Below, in pieces: positions 35,785 to 46,150 of a stretch of DNA of 64,000 nucleotides (position 1 is its first letter; every line of letters begins with the position of its first letter). The notes beneath the pieces are model-generated. The model made no database searches and was not told where the DNA came from. It was given only the letters and a program-made list of their open reading frames with translations. This DNA is from Orobanche coerulescens (Eukaryota; Streptophyta; Magnoliopsida; Lamiales; Orobanchaceae), in NCBI GenBank assembly GCA_033398695.1, contig CM065818.1, positions 81,650,092-81,714,091 of the forward strand, written 5' to 3'. The translations under genes were made by a program, and so were the position numbers.

Positions 35785-35890
35785 TGGCCCCCACCTGTGG
35801 GACTACAAAGTAGGCCCACTAACAGGCCCAAGAAAAGTGGGTCCCACATATGGGACCCACAAAATGGGCCCCACATGTGGAACCCATTAA
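35785..35890. repeat. CACTA interior: tandem GTGGGNCCCACA-type palindromic words
   Basis: Four to five imperfect copies of TGGG(C/A)CCCACA-like dyads occur within about 100 bp, for example AGTGGGTCCCACATATGGGA and ATGGGCCCCACATGTGG. This lies just inside the right subterminal region. Confidence 0.6.
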
Positions 35891-35929
35891 ATTAGCTATA
35901 TATTTTACAAAATTATAAAGTCTATTGCA

Positions 35930-36147
35930 ACACGAATATGATGTTGTTGTAGGGTTCTTAGGATGTTGCTGTAGGGTACTTAGGTAACCAATAATTCTAT
36001 GTTAGCTTAGGATGATCCACATGATGCCTTTGAGTCCAAAGGTTACTGCTCACAGAGCAACATAGCTAAAATATTACCTTTGCCCATTTTGGGTCTGTGG
36101 CAACAGAAAATTGGCTCTAAGGTAACACAGTTATGTGGTTGCCGAAT
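35930..36147. repeat. CACTA right subterminal repeats
   Basis: GGTAAC/GTTACC words near 35982, 36033, 36075 and 36119, and GTTGTAGGGT/GCTGTAGGGT twice (35945-35980), mirror the left end. Confidence 0.7.
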
Positions 36148-36165
36148 GCCATTTATGGCGTAGTG
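36148..36165 (-). repeat. CACTA right terminal inverted repeat
   Basis: It reads GCCATTTATGGCGTAGTG on the plus strand, followed by the duplicated GAT (36166-36168). Confidence 0.93.
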
Positions 36166-37370
36166 GATTCTCCGGCGAAGACAATGAATACACCCACGAT
36201 CGAAAAGCTTAAAGAAAACGACGAACGGAAGGGTTCCGACTCGAATTCTTTGCGAGAAATCTGACCCTAACATCATACCATCAATAAATTAACGAACGAA
36301 CGAGGAAGAATAATCGTAGAACGCTCGAATCCTCTTTGCGACATTTTATCGAACACCTTCAAGGCGTCGATAAGACACTCAATAAAACGACGAATCCTCG
36401 GCGATTCAACCGAGGAACAGCAAGTAATTCGACATAATATTGTTTAACAATCATAAATACATCACTATTCTGAGTTAAAACGGATTAAACGGACAAATCG
36501 AACAAAATCCCCAAAACTAGATTTTAAGAAAACTTGCCTTGATTCGCTGGATTGAAGGATGTTACGTGATGATCAATTGATGTTATGAACTCCAAAACTT
36601 CGTGGATTCATAGTATAACAACATGTCTTCGACTTCCCAAAGACTCCAGCCGCGGACAGGAAGGATAGGAAATGAAATGAGTGAAAAAAAACGACTGCTC
36701 GGCCATATTTATAGGCCTGCCGGACACGGCGCAGCAAACGACCCAGACAGCGCCGTGTGTCTCGGCCGTGTCTCGGCAGGCTGCCAGTCCTGGCCGACCC
36801 GGTGCAGGACACGGCGCTCAGCAGCGCCGTTTTCAGGGCCGTGTTGCACAGGTCTGGGCAGGCCCCTCTAGACAGACCAAAAATTTCGTCCGAACGACCC
36901 CGAAACCCGAACCTGAATACGAATCGAAGTTACGGTTACGAAGTACTCGCAAAGACGAATCTAAGAGCTAATAGAACACACGATTCCGACCACCCGAAGG
37001 CTCGAAATTCGACAACGGAAATAATTACCCAAAACTTTGGGAAATTACGAAAATGGCCCAAAACGTCCGAAAATCACGTTACGCAATCGAAACACCAAAC
37101 CAAAGCTCGCAACATAAATAATAACATTAAATGAACTTACGAGAAACTCGAAACGACAGTTTCGGACGAGATTCGCAAGAATCGCACTCAAGTGCGGAAA
37201 AGTCGCTAAAAAACTCGGAACTCAACAAAACGATACCGAAACGAACTCAGATGACAAAAAGTGCAGAATTAATCATTCTCGAAATGACGAAATGGTCATG
37301 AGCGAGTCGTCAAAACGGACTCCGACTAAAAAAGAAATTTACCGAAAAATCAGAAATTGCGGATATTACA
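36166..37370 (-). repeat. E3 right LTR, part 2
   Basis: It matches 16859-18001 and 26602-26645 and ends GGATATTACA. It shows the uninterrupted E2 target near 37320. The E4 coding sequence begins directly after it. Confidence 0.94.
36703..36870 (-). promoter_or_regulatory. E3 right LTR: TATA box with GC-rich block
   Basis: Minus-strand CCTATAAATATGG at 36715-36703 with the upstream block of GCCGTGTGTCTCGGCCGTGT-like words (36716-36870), the same as in the left LTR. This LTR is the 5' LTR in minus sense. Confidence 0.62.
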
Positions 37371-37843
37371 ATACTGATATTCCGAAGACGGCTTTTCGAA
37401 CGAGATATGGCCATTATGAATTTGTTGTTATGCCTTTTAGGTTAACCAACTCCCCATCCGTATTCATGCAACTGATGAACAAAGTATTTATTAAATACTT
37501 AGACAAGTTCGTGGTCGTATTCATTGATGATATTCTTGTTTATTCCAAGAACCGGGAAGAGCACGCGAAGCACCTTCGCATTGTATTAGACACCTTGAGA
37601 ATTGAACAGTTGTATGCGAAACTCTCCAAGTGCGAATTTTGGCTCAAAGAAGTAACGTTTCTCGGGCACGTGATATCCGCAGAAGGAATTCGAGTTGACC
37701 CTCAAAAGATAGAGGCGGTACTAGCATGGGAACCGCCTAAGAACGTGAAAGAAGTAAGGAGTTTCCTAAGACTTGCGGGTTATTACCGTAGATTCGTCAA
37801 AGGATTCTCTAAGATTGCTAGACCAGTCACACAATTACTCTAG
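37371..37843 (+). pseudogene. E4 reverse transcriptase, C-terminal part
   Basis: It enters in the block [20 protein letters not shown] directly after the E3 terminus and contains the catalytic [12 protein letters not shown], then [16 protein letters not shown] and [16 protein letters not shown]. It ends at a TAG where relatives have a glutamine codon. The N-terminal fingers are absent because of the E3 insertion. Confidence 0.93.
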
Positions 37844-38470
37844 AAAACTCGAGAATTTGAGTGGGACCAAGATACGCAAGACAATTTTGAAGAATTGAAG
37901 AAACGCCTAACTACCGCACCGGTCTTAGCCTTGCCGCAGGGAAACGATGATTTTATAGTGTACAGTGATGCGTCGATGCTTGGACTAGGATGCTTTCTGA
38001 TGCAAAGGGATAAAGTGATTGCTTATGCGTCTCGGCAGTTGAAATCGTATGAAGAGAGTTATCCTACCCATGGTTTAGAATTAGTTGCGGTTGTGTTTGC
38101 CTTAAATATTTGGAGACATTATCTCTATGGTTCGTCCTGTAAAATTTATACGGACCATAAAAGTTTGAAGTACCTCTTTAGACAGAAGGAATTAAATATG
38201 AGGCAGCGGAGTTAGCTATAATTAATTAAAGATTATGATCTTGAAATTCTATGTCATCCGGGTAAGGCGAATGTTGTGGCGGATGCTTTAAGTCGTAAAC
38301 CGATGTCACTTCAAAGGTTGGAAGCCCTTACACACAAACAAAGAATTCAACAAGACTTGATTAGGCAAGATATTGAGGTTTGGCTTTAGAAAATTCAAGG
38401 TTAATTATGTGTACTAGAAATTGCTTCGTCATTGAACGATGATATCAAGGCTAAGTAATTTGAGGATCCG
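37844..38470 (+). pseudogene. E4 RNase H
   Basis: It has [20 protein letters not shown] with the first catalytic Asp, [31 protein letters not shown] and [15 protein letters not shown]. Stops occur at 38213 and 38219 (within MRQRS..LIKDYD) and near 38386, 38400 and 38456. Confidence 0.92.
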
Positions 38471-39640
38471 ATGTTGGTTCAATTGAGAAAAGATGTAGAA
38501 AAGGGAAAAGCACCTGGATTTGTGATTCAAGAAGATGGGGTATTAAGATTTCGAGGAAGACTTTGTGTACCGCATGACATCGAGTTAAGGCAGAAAATAT
38601 TAAAAGAAGCTCACGCTACTCCTTATTCTATTCATCCTGGCACAAGTAAAATGTACAAGGATGTGAAGAATAACTTTTGGTGGAGTAACTTAAATAAAGA
38701 TGTTAGCGAATTCGTATCGAAATATTTAACTTGTCAGCAAGTTAAAAATGAGCATTAGCGACCCAAAAGATTATTGAGACCGATCCCGATACCCAAGTGG
38801 AAATGGGAAGATATTACTATGGATTTTATCGTCATCATGCCAAGGACTCGTACTGGAATGAATATGATTTGGGTCATTGTAGATCGGTTAACCAAATCAG
38901 CTCACTTTTTAGGTATTAAAGAAACCTGGGGACCAGAGAAGTTAGCGAGAATATTCATTAAGGAAATTATAAGATTACATGGAACCCCCAAGAGTATAAT
39001 TTCTGATCGAGATGGTCGGTTTGTGTCACCTTTCTGGCAAGTTGTACATGGGGCCTTGGGAACCGAGTTGAAACTTAGTACGTCATATCACCCTCAGACC
39101 GATGGGCAATCAGAGCGCACCATACAGACATTAGAGGACATGTTGAGGGCGTGTGCCTTGGACTGGAAGGATGATTGGGAGATGCATTTACCATTGATCG
39201 AGTTTACATATAATAATAGCTGGCATGCCTCGATTAAAATGGCACCATTTGAGGCCTTATACGGGAGACGTTGTAGATCGCCACTTTTTTTGGATGATAC
39301 ATCTGATTTGATTGGTACTGAACCCGATTTACTGATCGAGACGAGAAGTAAAATTACACTGATTCGGGATAGACAGTTGACTGCACAGAGCCGACAGAAG
39401 TTGTACGCACATGTTCGTCGTCGTCCGTTGGAATTTGAGGTTGGTGACCATGTGTTGCTGAAAGTGTCACCAACTCGGGGAGTTTACCGCTTCGGCCGGA
39501 AGGGTAAACTTAGTCCTCGATACATTGGGCCGTTTGAAATCCTCGAACGGGTTGGAGAGCTTTCCTATCGATTAGGCTTGCCACCATCATTAAATCATGT
39601 GCATAATGTATTTCATGTTTCCTAGTTTAGAAAATACGTA
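38471..39640 (+). pseudogene. E4 integrase
   Basis: The zinc-binding N-terminus (EAHATPYSIHPG, then CQQVKNEH) is followed by a TAG at 38757. The 283-residue core frame 38774-39625 has TMDFIVIMPRT, SDRDGRFVSPFW and QTDGQSERTIQ, supplying the D, D and E of the catalytic triad, and ends in the GPFEILERVGELSYRLGLPP module and NVFHVS before a TAG. Confidence 0.94.
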
Positions 39641-39860
39641 CCGGGCCTCAGTCATGTAATTGATTTTGGAGATATCAAATTGGGTCCCGACATCACCTTC
39701 GAGGAAAAACCGATCCAGATTTTAGAACGTCGAGTAAAGTAGCTTAGGCACAAAACAATTCCTTTGGTTAAGATTCAATGGTCGAGGCATGGATCGGAAG
39801 AAGCTACGTGGGAAACAGAGGAGGATATGAGATCGAAGTACCCCGAATTACTCGTTTCGT
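39641..39860 (+). pseudogene. E4 chromo-like module
   Basis: Encodes EEKPIQILERRVK, a TAG, then [24 protein letters not shown] in two pieces, ending YPELLVS with a stop at 39860. Such tails are thought to direct chromovirus integration to heterochromatin. Confidence 0.85.
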
Positions 39861-39880
39861 AAGTTTCAAGACGAAACTTA

Positions 39881-39897
39881 TTTTTAGGGGGAGAGAA
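39881..39897 (+). other. E4 polypurine tract
   Basis: TTTTTAGGGGGAGAGAA directly precedes the LTR terminus TGTAATAATC. Confidence 0.85.
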
Positions 39898-40091
39898 TGT
39901 AATAATCATACTTTTCGTTAGCAATAATTATTAATTCGTAAACCTCGTGGATAGTCTGTAATTTTGTTGAAGATTGGTGATCATGTGTTGGATTTGAGTT
40001 TGAGCTCGTATGTTGTGATGCATGCTGGTATTCCATTGATTGTCGTTAACCGTCAAGTCATACCGTCGGTATCGTGTTCGCAAATCTGTCC

Positions 40092-40255
40092 CGGACAGGG
40101 GGATTAGCGCATGCTAAGCCATTCACTTAGCGCACGCAAGCAGCGTGGTGTTAGCGCACGCCATGGCCGTAAGGCAAGGCGCGCTAACCGGCCGAACAGC
40201 AAGGGCATAAGGGTCTGGGCTTCGTCCAGACCAGTAGGTAGCACACGCTACGACT
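40092..40255 (+). repeat. E4 LTR: TAGCGYRCGCTA-type palindrome array (about five copies)
   Basis: Words such as TTAGCGCATGCTAAG, TTAGCGCACGC, GCGCGCTAAC and TAGCACACGCTA. This is the motif found in about 14 copies in E5 and E6. Confidence 0.75.
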
Positions 40256-40445
40256 AGGGACCGTTACTAAGGGGTACGGTCATGGAATGCGTGTGTGTGT
40301 TATTGTTCTTCCACCTGGGGAGGGCCTGACGAGGTCTCTAGGGACCGTTACTAAGGGGAACGGTCGTGGAAGTGGTTTCCCACCTGGGGAAGGCTTGACG
40401 GGGCCTATAGGGGGTCAGTACTAAGGGGTACGACCGCGGGTCACC
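40255..40445 (+). repeat. E4 LTR: direct repeats of about 75-85 bp after the palindrome array
   Basis: GGGACCGTTACTAAGGGG(T/A)ACGGTC occurs twice and a diverged version once, with CCACCTGGGGA-GGC-TGACG between. E5 and E6 have comparable paired repeats downstream of their arrays. Confidence 0.7.
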
Positions 40446-41013
40446 AATGATGTCATCTTGATAATATGATGTGATGTGATAGTTTTGGAAATGATAAATG
40501 ATTTGTTAAAATGAGATATTCCGGAATATAATCTTCTTATAATGTTTTCAGACTGTGACAGAAGTGTTGGACTATGTTTATATGTAACACTATGTAACTA
40601 TGTACTTGTACTAGCAATTCGTATGCTAACCCTTCGTTGGGGTGAAATGTTTTTACATTTCAGGTTCTGGACGTTTCGAGGAGCAGGCACGGGAAGCGCA
40701 TGTGAAGGATGAGCAGGCATGATGAGGCTCAAGTCTTAAAAGTTATTTTGGCTTTCGTGTGGTCGTCTAAGTCACGAGATTTATGTTGCTTTATGTTATT
40801 ATGGTTAAGTCCCCTGCGTGGGCAACAAAACGATATTATGTTTTGAATTTTATGGTTGTCGGATAAATGATTTGGTCGAGGGCCCTGGACAGTTAATGTA
40901 TTTTATGTGTTGTGACATGGTTTTGTATTTAGTTTGTGAATGATTTCGTCTGGTGGGGCCTTGTTGAAGGTTCTACGGCATGTAACGATCCGCGAGTGAA
41001 TTGGGGTGTTACA

Positions 41014-42355
41014 ATAATAGCCTTGCTGAATAGCACTCAATCCTTGACAATATCTTATGAATAAGTGGTTGGCATTGAGCTATTGATAGCTTCTTCAAAG
41101 ACAGATGCACTCCCAGATATTTAAAGGGTAGCTCTCTTGGCACCAACCCAAATCTCTGCATAATATTCTGCTGAATTGCTCGAGGAACCCCTCCTCCAAA
41201 ATAAATAGAGCTTTTTGCATTATTTGCCTTTAACCCTGATACTACAGAGAACTTATCAAAAGCATTTAGAAGCTTGCTAACAGACTGCTCATTTCCTATG
41301 TATAATAAGAGCAGGTCATCAGCAAAACAAACATGTATCAATTGAAATCTCTTACACCTGGGGTGGTAGTGAAAGCTTTTGTCAAGCTTCTGCTCACTAA
41401 GACATCGCTTTGGATACTCCATACAGAGTACAAATAAATAGGGAGAGATGGTATCTCCTTGACTCAAACCTTTTCTTGCAGGGGAAAGAAGTAGTGACAT
41501 TACCATTCACATTCACTGAATAAGCCATTGAAGTCAAGCAAGCCACAATCCTTTGCACAAATATATAAGGGAAACCCATCTCTAGCATAAGGTGTTTGAT
41601 AAATGGCCACTCTACAGAATCATATGCTTTCTGTATATCTATCTTCACCATGCATCTAGGAGTAGCTCCCTTCCTAGTATATCCCTTGATAATCTCATGG
41701 CTCAATAAAATATTATCCCCAATTCCTCTCCCTTTTATGAATGCAGATTGGTTCTCACTAACCAAACTGCCTAGAACTTGCATTCTATTGGTTATCACGT
41801 TAGAAATGATTTTGTAAATAACACTAAAACATGGAATAGGTCTGAACTCTCTCACATTACTAGCATTTTGAATTTTAGGCAAGAGAGTGGTCAAAGTAAT
41901 GTTGAGAGCAGAAGGAAGTTAACATGTAAGAAAAAAAATCTTGGACAGCTTCCACCACATCCTTGCCAACGGTGTTCCAGGATTTTTGGATGAACAGTAA
42001 ACCCATCTAAACATGGAGATTTGTGTGGATTCATTTCAAATAAGGCCTCTTTAATTTCCTGAGCAGCATAGGGAGCTATCAATCTCTGTTGCTGATTTAG
42101 ATTTAGCACTGGACTCCTTTTCACAATGACTTTATCCAACATAGGTATTGAATCATCCGCTGATCCCATTAGTGAACTATAGAAATTCACTATCTCTACT
42201 TGAATTTGTGCTTGGTTGGTGCAGCGGGTGCCATCAGATCTCAGGAGAAATTTAATGGCATTGTGGTTGATCCTAGCTTTGGCATAAGCATGGAAGTATC
42301 TCATTTTCGCATCACCAAACTTCAACCAATCAACTCTTGCCTTTTTCTGCCACAC
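41014..42355 (-). pseudogene. LINE reverse transcriptase
   Basis: The region starts with a linker and FGDAKMRYFHAYAKARINHN (42355 leftward). It continues with ENQSAFIKGRGIGDNILLSHE and motif A MVKIDIQKAYDSVEW (near 41640), GLSQGDTISPYLFVLCME (motif B) and the catalytic FADDLLLLY at about 41310-41340. At least three frameshifts or stops (near 41895, 41990, 41450) separate the pieces. The enzyme primes cDNA at nicked target DNA. It is inactive as read. Confidence 0.92.
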
Positions 42356-42397
42356 TTGTTCCTCAATCCCACTCCATCTCTTCAGTTTAGTGAGTAC

Positions 42398-43204
42398 TTA
42401 TTTTTCAGTATCAATAAGTTGCTCATTAAACTTATCTTTAGATAATTGTTGCTGGATTTGCAGGAGCTGCTCTCTTGTACTCTGAATCCTGTCCTCAATT
42501 CCTTTAAATTGTTGGTGGTTTAGCTGCTTTAGAGGAACTTTCAGGGATTTAAGTGTATACCACACATTGAGCAATTTGTTGGTGTGACATTGTTGAGTCC
42601 AACTGGATTTCAAAATCTCAGAGAATGCATTATGCTCAAGAAGCACACTCAGAAAATGAGAAGGAGTCTTTTTAGGCATTTGATCCACACATAGCTCAAT
42701 CATTTGAGGGCAATGATCTAAGATGCCTTTCTCCATTAACTCTACTAACACCTGAGGAAATTCTCTAAACCAAGCTATATTTCCAATTGCTCTATCAATC
42801 AGTGAGTGAATCCTGTCCTCGCCTCTATGATTGTTGCACCAAGAATACTCATTGCCAATAGCTCTGATTACATTTAACTCATTATTATCAAGACAAGCCT
42901 TGAAATCCCTGTACTCAGCTTCTGTAACAACATCTCCATGAAGCCTATCTGTCCTTGTCAACACTAAGTTGAAATCTCCACAAAATAACAGAGGGGTTTG
43001 TTGCTGTGAAATTAGAGTCATCTCTTTCCATAGAGGCTTCCTAGCTTCAATAGTATTGTAAGCATAGACTGTCACAAACTGGAATTTTATACCTGAGTAC
43101 AAATCAGTAGTCTCACACTGAATACCTTGTGCAAAAAAAACACTTGTCACACCTCTTATACACCAAGACTTCACATCCCTCCCTATAAATACTTTCATGC
43201 ACAA
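42398..43204 (-). pseudogene. LINE endonuclease, C-terminal two thirds
   Basis: The frame of 268 residues contains VTVYAYNTIEARKPLW, the conserved LLFCGDFNLVL and NEYSWCNNHRGEDRIHSLID blocks of the exonuclease-endonuclease-phosphatase fold, and then the spacer leading to RT. It lacks the N-terminal metal-binding part. Confidence 0.9.
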
Positions 43205-43949
43205 CTCTTGTCATCCTTTGTAAAAAAAAAAAAAATCTGCACATTGACAGAGAGAGGGAGAGGCCGAAAATAGAGAAGAAAAGGAAGAGAAGAGAAGAAG
43301 AGAAAAGGAAGGAGGAAGAAGAAAGTTAGGAGGAAACAAGGTAATGTAGTTACTTACCTTAAACACTTATAGGTTTATATAGTTTATAAATATATGTATA
43401 TAACTTAGCTAACTAGTGCATGAATTCCTTATGTTGGTTGAATGTAGTAAAGAGGGAAGAAGAACTCTCAATATCTTACAAAGACCTAATTTCCATCCCA
43501 ACATCAAGAATCAAGGTGGGTGTAAAAATTATTTTCAAATTTATATGTGAAATAATTTTAATTGAAGATGCATGTTCTTTTATGTGTTTTATATATTCTG
43601 CATTTCTTATGTCATAAGCATGCATGGTGATTTACAGCTTATTTGTGTTGAGAAATTAACAAATACTGATGATTAAAATGATGTGACTAAATTTCTTGCG
43701 AAAGTGATAAAAAATGATCATGCATGATATGTTGAATATTCTGGAAATTTTGACCTTGAAGTGATTTATGTGTAATATATGATTATGCATGTAAGGTTGG
43801 ATGTCTAAATTGTGGCCTAACAAAAGTTGAATCGACAAAATGAGTATAAAAGGTAATTACGTAAAATTAAAGAAAATTATGGATATTTTTGATATAAGTG
43901 TATGATTTAACTTGGGGACATAACATATAACTCAATTATGTGATAAGTG

Positions 43950-44800
43950 ATCTACCTATAAAATTTTGCGGAAATCGGAATTCGTTTCCTAAGTCTACGG
44001 GTCAAAAATGACATTAATGTAAATTTGTGAGATTCCTTAAAAATTAGGAACCTATTATATTTTCAATTTAGAATATAAAATGAAACTTAATAACATGTTT
44101 AGTCTCTGTCCTTAAAGTTTTGTAAAAATCAAAACTCGTTTCCGACGTCTACGGGTTAAGAATCATAATTTAGATAAAATTTAGGGTCAAAACATAAAAT
44201 CTTTAATATTTCGGGACCAAGACAAATTTTCACCCTTCTGGACCGAATATATGATTCATCTAAAAATAAATGATATGCCTTTAAAATTTCATGATGTTCG
44301 GAAGTCATTTTAATTTTGGGGCTAACGTGACATATTAACTAAAGTTGGGGTCAAATAGTAAATTATTGAAATAAATTGAAGCCTAGGACAAACTTTACTG
44401 AAATTATGGATTACTAAAGTATAAATATTATGTCCGTAAAATTTTATAATAAAAATCGGAACGAATTTTAATTTAGGGGTCAAAATGACATTTTGAATAA
44501 ATTCGGGGCAAATTTGAAAATTCTAGAATTTCAGACCAAATCTGAAATTCTGGAAAACCCTCCCAATTCTGGAATTCCAAGTTCGATATGAACCTTCCCG
44601 TAAAATTTCATCACCATCCGTGTTGAAATCTAATTATTACGGCCATAAAAATTAACTCTCACAATTTTGGCAAATTCATAATTTCGGAAATATCAGTTGC
44701 AAAATTGAAATGCTGAGAACTCTCATAATTCTGAAATCAAATAATCATACTTGATGTGTCCACAAAATATCATGACCATTAGAACTCAACTCGGAAAAAT
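43950..44800 (+). repeat. E7 LTR: degenerate ~160-bp repeat, six units
   Basis: The phrase (T/C)CCGTAAAATTTTATGA, followed 20-40 bp later by a TCGGAACTCGTTT-like word and GGGGTCAAAATGAC, recurs at about 43955, 44109, 44278, 44432, 44596 and 44757. Spacing is 154-169 bp. No open frame follows the repeat. Confidence 0.7.
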
Positions 44801-45064
44801 CCGATGTAAATTCACCAAAACTCTAAAATTAAATTAGGAGTAAAATTTTACTTCACATAATGTTTTATCCTATGAATGTGTTTTCATAAAGCCCATAATC
44901 TCATAATGCTCGTGCCACCAAATAAACTTCCAATCTCATTGTATAATCAAATTATACCAAGGTCACTACTAATTAAATACGTGACCTTAATTGTATGTTT
45001 GTGCATACACCGTGATGCGTTTAACTGATAAGTGTAACTGTCCGGGAACTAAGTGCTATACAAG

Positions 45065-45200
45065 CAAAGTGCCACGGACGGGACCGCCCTCTAAATCTAT
45101 CGGGACAAAGTTCCACGTCGATGGATGGGGGCCACTTCTTGAACCCATACGAAATAGAGCGCCTGACATAATATCCGGGGGCCACCTCTTGAACTTGTAG
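45065..45200 (+). repeat. E7 LTR: paired GGGGGCCAC(T/C)TCTTGAAC repeats
   Basis: Two copies 48 bp apart (near 45128 and 45176), with GGGACCGCCC-type words before. Position and form resemble the paired R/U5 repeats of E4, E5 and E6. Confidence 0.5.
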
Positions 45201-45473
45201 GAGCTACCTCTAGAATCCCAAATTGAGTCGGGACGTTTAGACCGAGTCTTGGATTGAGCAGCGCGGCTGCGATTCATGAGCGAGGCTACCATTGTTTCCT
45301 ATTCCCATAATCGAGGAACAGAGTGTTCCGAGCGACCTGAGTCGTAGACTGCGGGATAATCGCGATTATGACATGATCCGGGAGAAATACCCACGATCAG
45401 GACATGTCTTACCCAGATAAGAGATAAGGAAGCACGGTTAACATGAAGAGCATAAGCTCTATAAGTGAGGCTA

Positions 45474-45478
45474 CAGCC
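45474..45478. repeat. Left target-site duplication of E5 (CAGCC)
   Basis: The right copy at 52651-52655 is CGGCC, one mismatch. Confidence 0.8.
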
Positions 45479-46009
45479 TGTAACACCCCCAAGATATTCA
45501 GGGTATATTACAGCGCCGTGGATCCCTACATGGGTATATTACGGAATTAACGTAAAAATATCTCGTCGTAAAGACGCAAACCAATAATCCACCTGGTTCA
45601 ACCGGTCAAACATAACACAATCATCCAACACCAACATATTAGACAAACATTACAAACCGAACAACCCAAAGTTCCGAAGTACTCGAGTACTTCTATTAGT
45701 TTACAAATTGATAATCGCATCAAAAGACAGAAAAACACAAAAACACACTCATGCACAATCATCACGCATGCCCGTCATCCGCGTACTGGTCCAGCGCCCG
45801 TTCGTCTCGAAGAACCTGACCTGAAATTCATAAAACGAATTTCCCCAAAATGGGTCCCCAAAGGGGTTAGCAATTACCCTAGTACAAGTAACCAAATGAA
45901 CAACTTACACCTTACACATATAGTCAATGCATGCAATCATGAAAACATCGGTTGAAACACACATTTCCGGAAATGCCATAATCCAAAATACATTTGTAAA
46001 ATGCACCAC

Positions 46010-46150
46010 AATTAACCATGGAACCACCCCTCCATGGACCCCTACCGAGATCCCGTCGGATCTAACCCGTAGTGGTTAAAAGAAAGCTCACGGATCCACC
46101 CCTCCGTGGACCCCTATCGAGACCCCGTCGGATCTGACCTATAGTGAGCA
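46010..46150 (-). repeat. E5 left LTR: paired ~65-bp direct repeats
   Basis: ACCCCTCC(A/G)TGGACCCCTA and GA(T/C)CCCGTCGGATCT occur twice. They are also present in the right LTR (51195-51330). Confidence 0.85.

Larger units (their letters stand above)
30732..36165. mobile_element. CACTA (EnSpm/CMC) DNA transposon, non-autonomous, with captured gene fragments
   Basis: Terminal inverted repeats begin CACTACGCCATAGATGGC on the left and, reverse-complemented, CACTACGCCATAAATGGC on the right. A 3-bp target duplication GAT flanks both ends, and the intact site CTACGATTCTCC is seen at 16855-16866. Subterminal regions hold many TGTTACC/GGTAACA words, as expected for transposase-binding repeats. No CACTA transposase motif is visible in the 5434 bp. 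The interior holds pieces that look like host exons and introns. Confidence 0.95.
1..37370 (-). mobile_element. E3: non-autonomous Ty3/gypsy-type LTR retrotransposon, left end outside the window, carrying three nested insertions
   Basis: The two LTRs can be aligned through the window. Positions 1-626, 16639-18001 and 26602-26645 match 29892-30512, 30513-30731 plus 36169-37322, and the end of the right LTR. LTR termini are TGTAACAACCCC and GGATATTACA. A primer-binding site (28953-28964) and a polypurine tract (26646-26664) put the element on the minus strand. The interior is only 2323 bp and shows no gag, protease, RT or integrase motif, so the element must have depended on enzymes from another chromovirus. 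Full LTR length from the right copy, without the CACTA insertion, is about 2965 bp. The element interrupts the RT of E4. Confidence 0.9.
37371..41013 (+). mobile_element. E4: Ty3/gypsy chromovirus, 3' part only (rest beyond window, split by E3)
   Basis: It runs from mid RT through RNase H, integrase and chromo-like module to a complete 3' LTR (39898-41013). The reading frame is preserved over 2 kb except for about nine in-frame stops, most of them TAG or TAA at conserved glutamine positions. The 5' half is left of the window because E3 inserted in RT. It lies in the RT region of the LINE. Confidence 0.93.
39898..41013 (+). repeat. E4 3' LTR
   Basis: The LTR is 1116 bp, from TGTAATAATC to GGGGTGTTACA. 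Its reverse complement begins TGTAACACCCCAA, as in E1, E5 and E6, and shares the subterminal GCGGATnnTTACA(n)GCCGT block. No convincing TATA box is found next to the palindrome array in this copy. Confidence 0.9.
41014..43208 (-). mobile_element. LINE (plant L1-type), 5'-truncated, 3' end cut by E4
   Basis: The minus strand encodes the second half of an apurinic-type endonuclease and most of a non-LTR reverse transcriptase. The endonuclease N-terminus (the usual first ~70-100 residues) is missing, as in ordinary 5' truncation. The RT C-terminus and poly(A) tail are on the far side of E4, outside the window. Confidence 0.92.
43211..45478 (+). repeat. E7 5' LTR, proximal segment (interrupted by E5)
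   Basis: Assigned to E7 because the sequence resumes after E5 (52651) and runs into an E7-oriented primer-binding site. It begins with a purine-rich GAGAGAGGGAGAGG stretch and a CATCAAGAATCAAGG block, similar to the R region of E6 (59515-59635). The U3 part is not visible. Either the LINE inserted in this LTR, with U3 beyond E4, or the LTR starts near 43209. Region 43510-43950 has no coding content. Confidence 0.55.

Noticed and set aside
37371..39860. Endogenous pararetrovirus
   Set aside because: Integrase with zinc-binding and DDE motifs, LTRs, target duplications and chromo modules identify Ty3/gypsy elements; there is no movement-protein or caulimovirus signature.
43180..43192. CCTATAAATAC as TATA box for the E7 LTR
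   Set aside because: The bases belong to the LINE endonuclease frame (CMKVFIGRD on the minus strand), so the match is probably coincidental.
41014..43204. Functional host reverse-transcriptase-related gene
   Set aside because: The frames are interrupted, the endonuclease N-terminus is missing, and E4 has removed the 3' end.
43217..43235. A-run as the poly(A) tail of the LINE
   Set aside because: The LINE reads on the minus strand, so its tail must be a T-run at its left end; this A-run is at its 5' side.
45056..45292. Overlapping open frames on both strands
   Set aside because: They fall in the paired-repeat part of the E7 LTR and have no family features.
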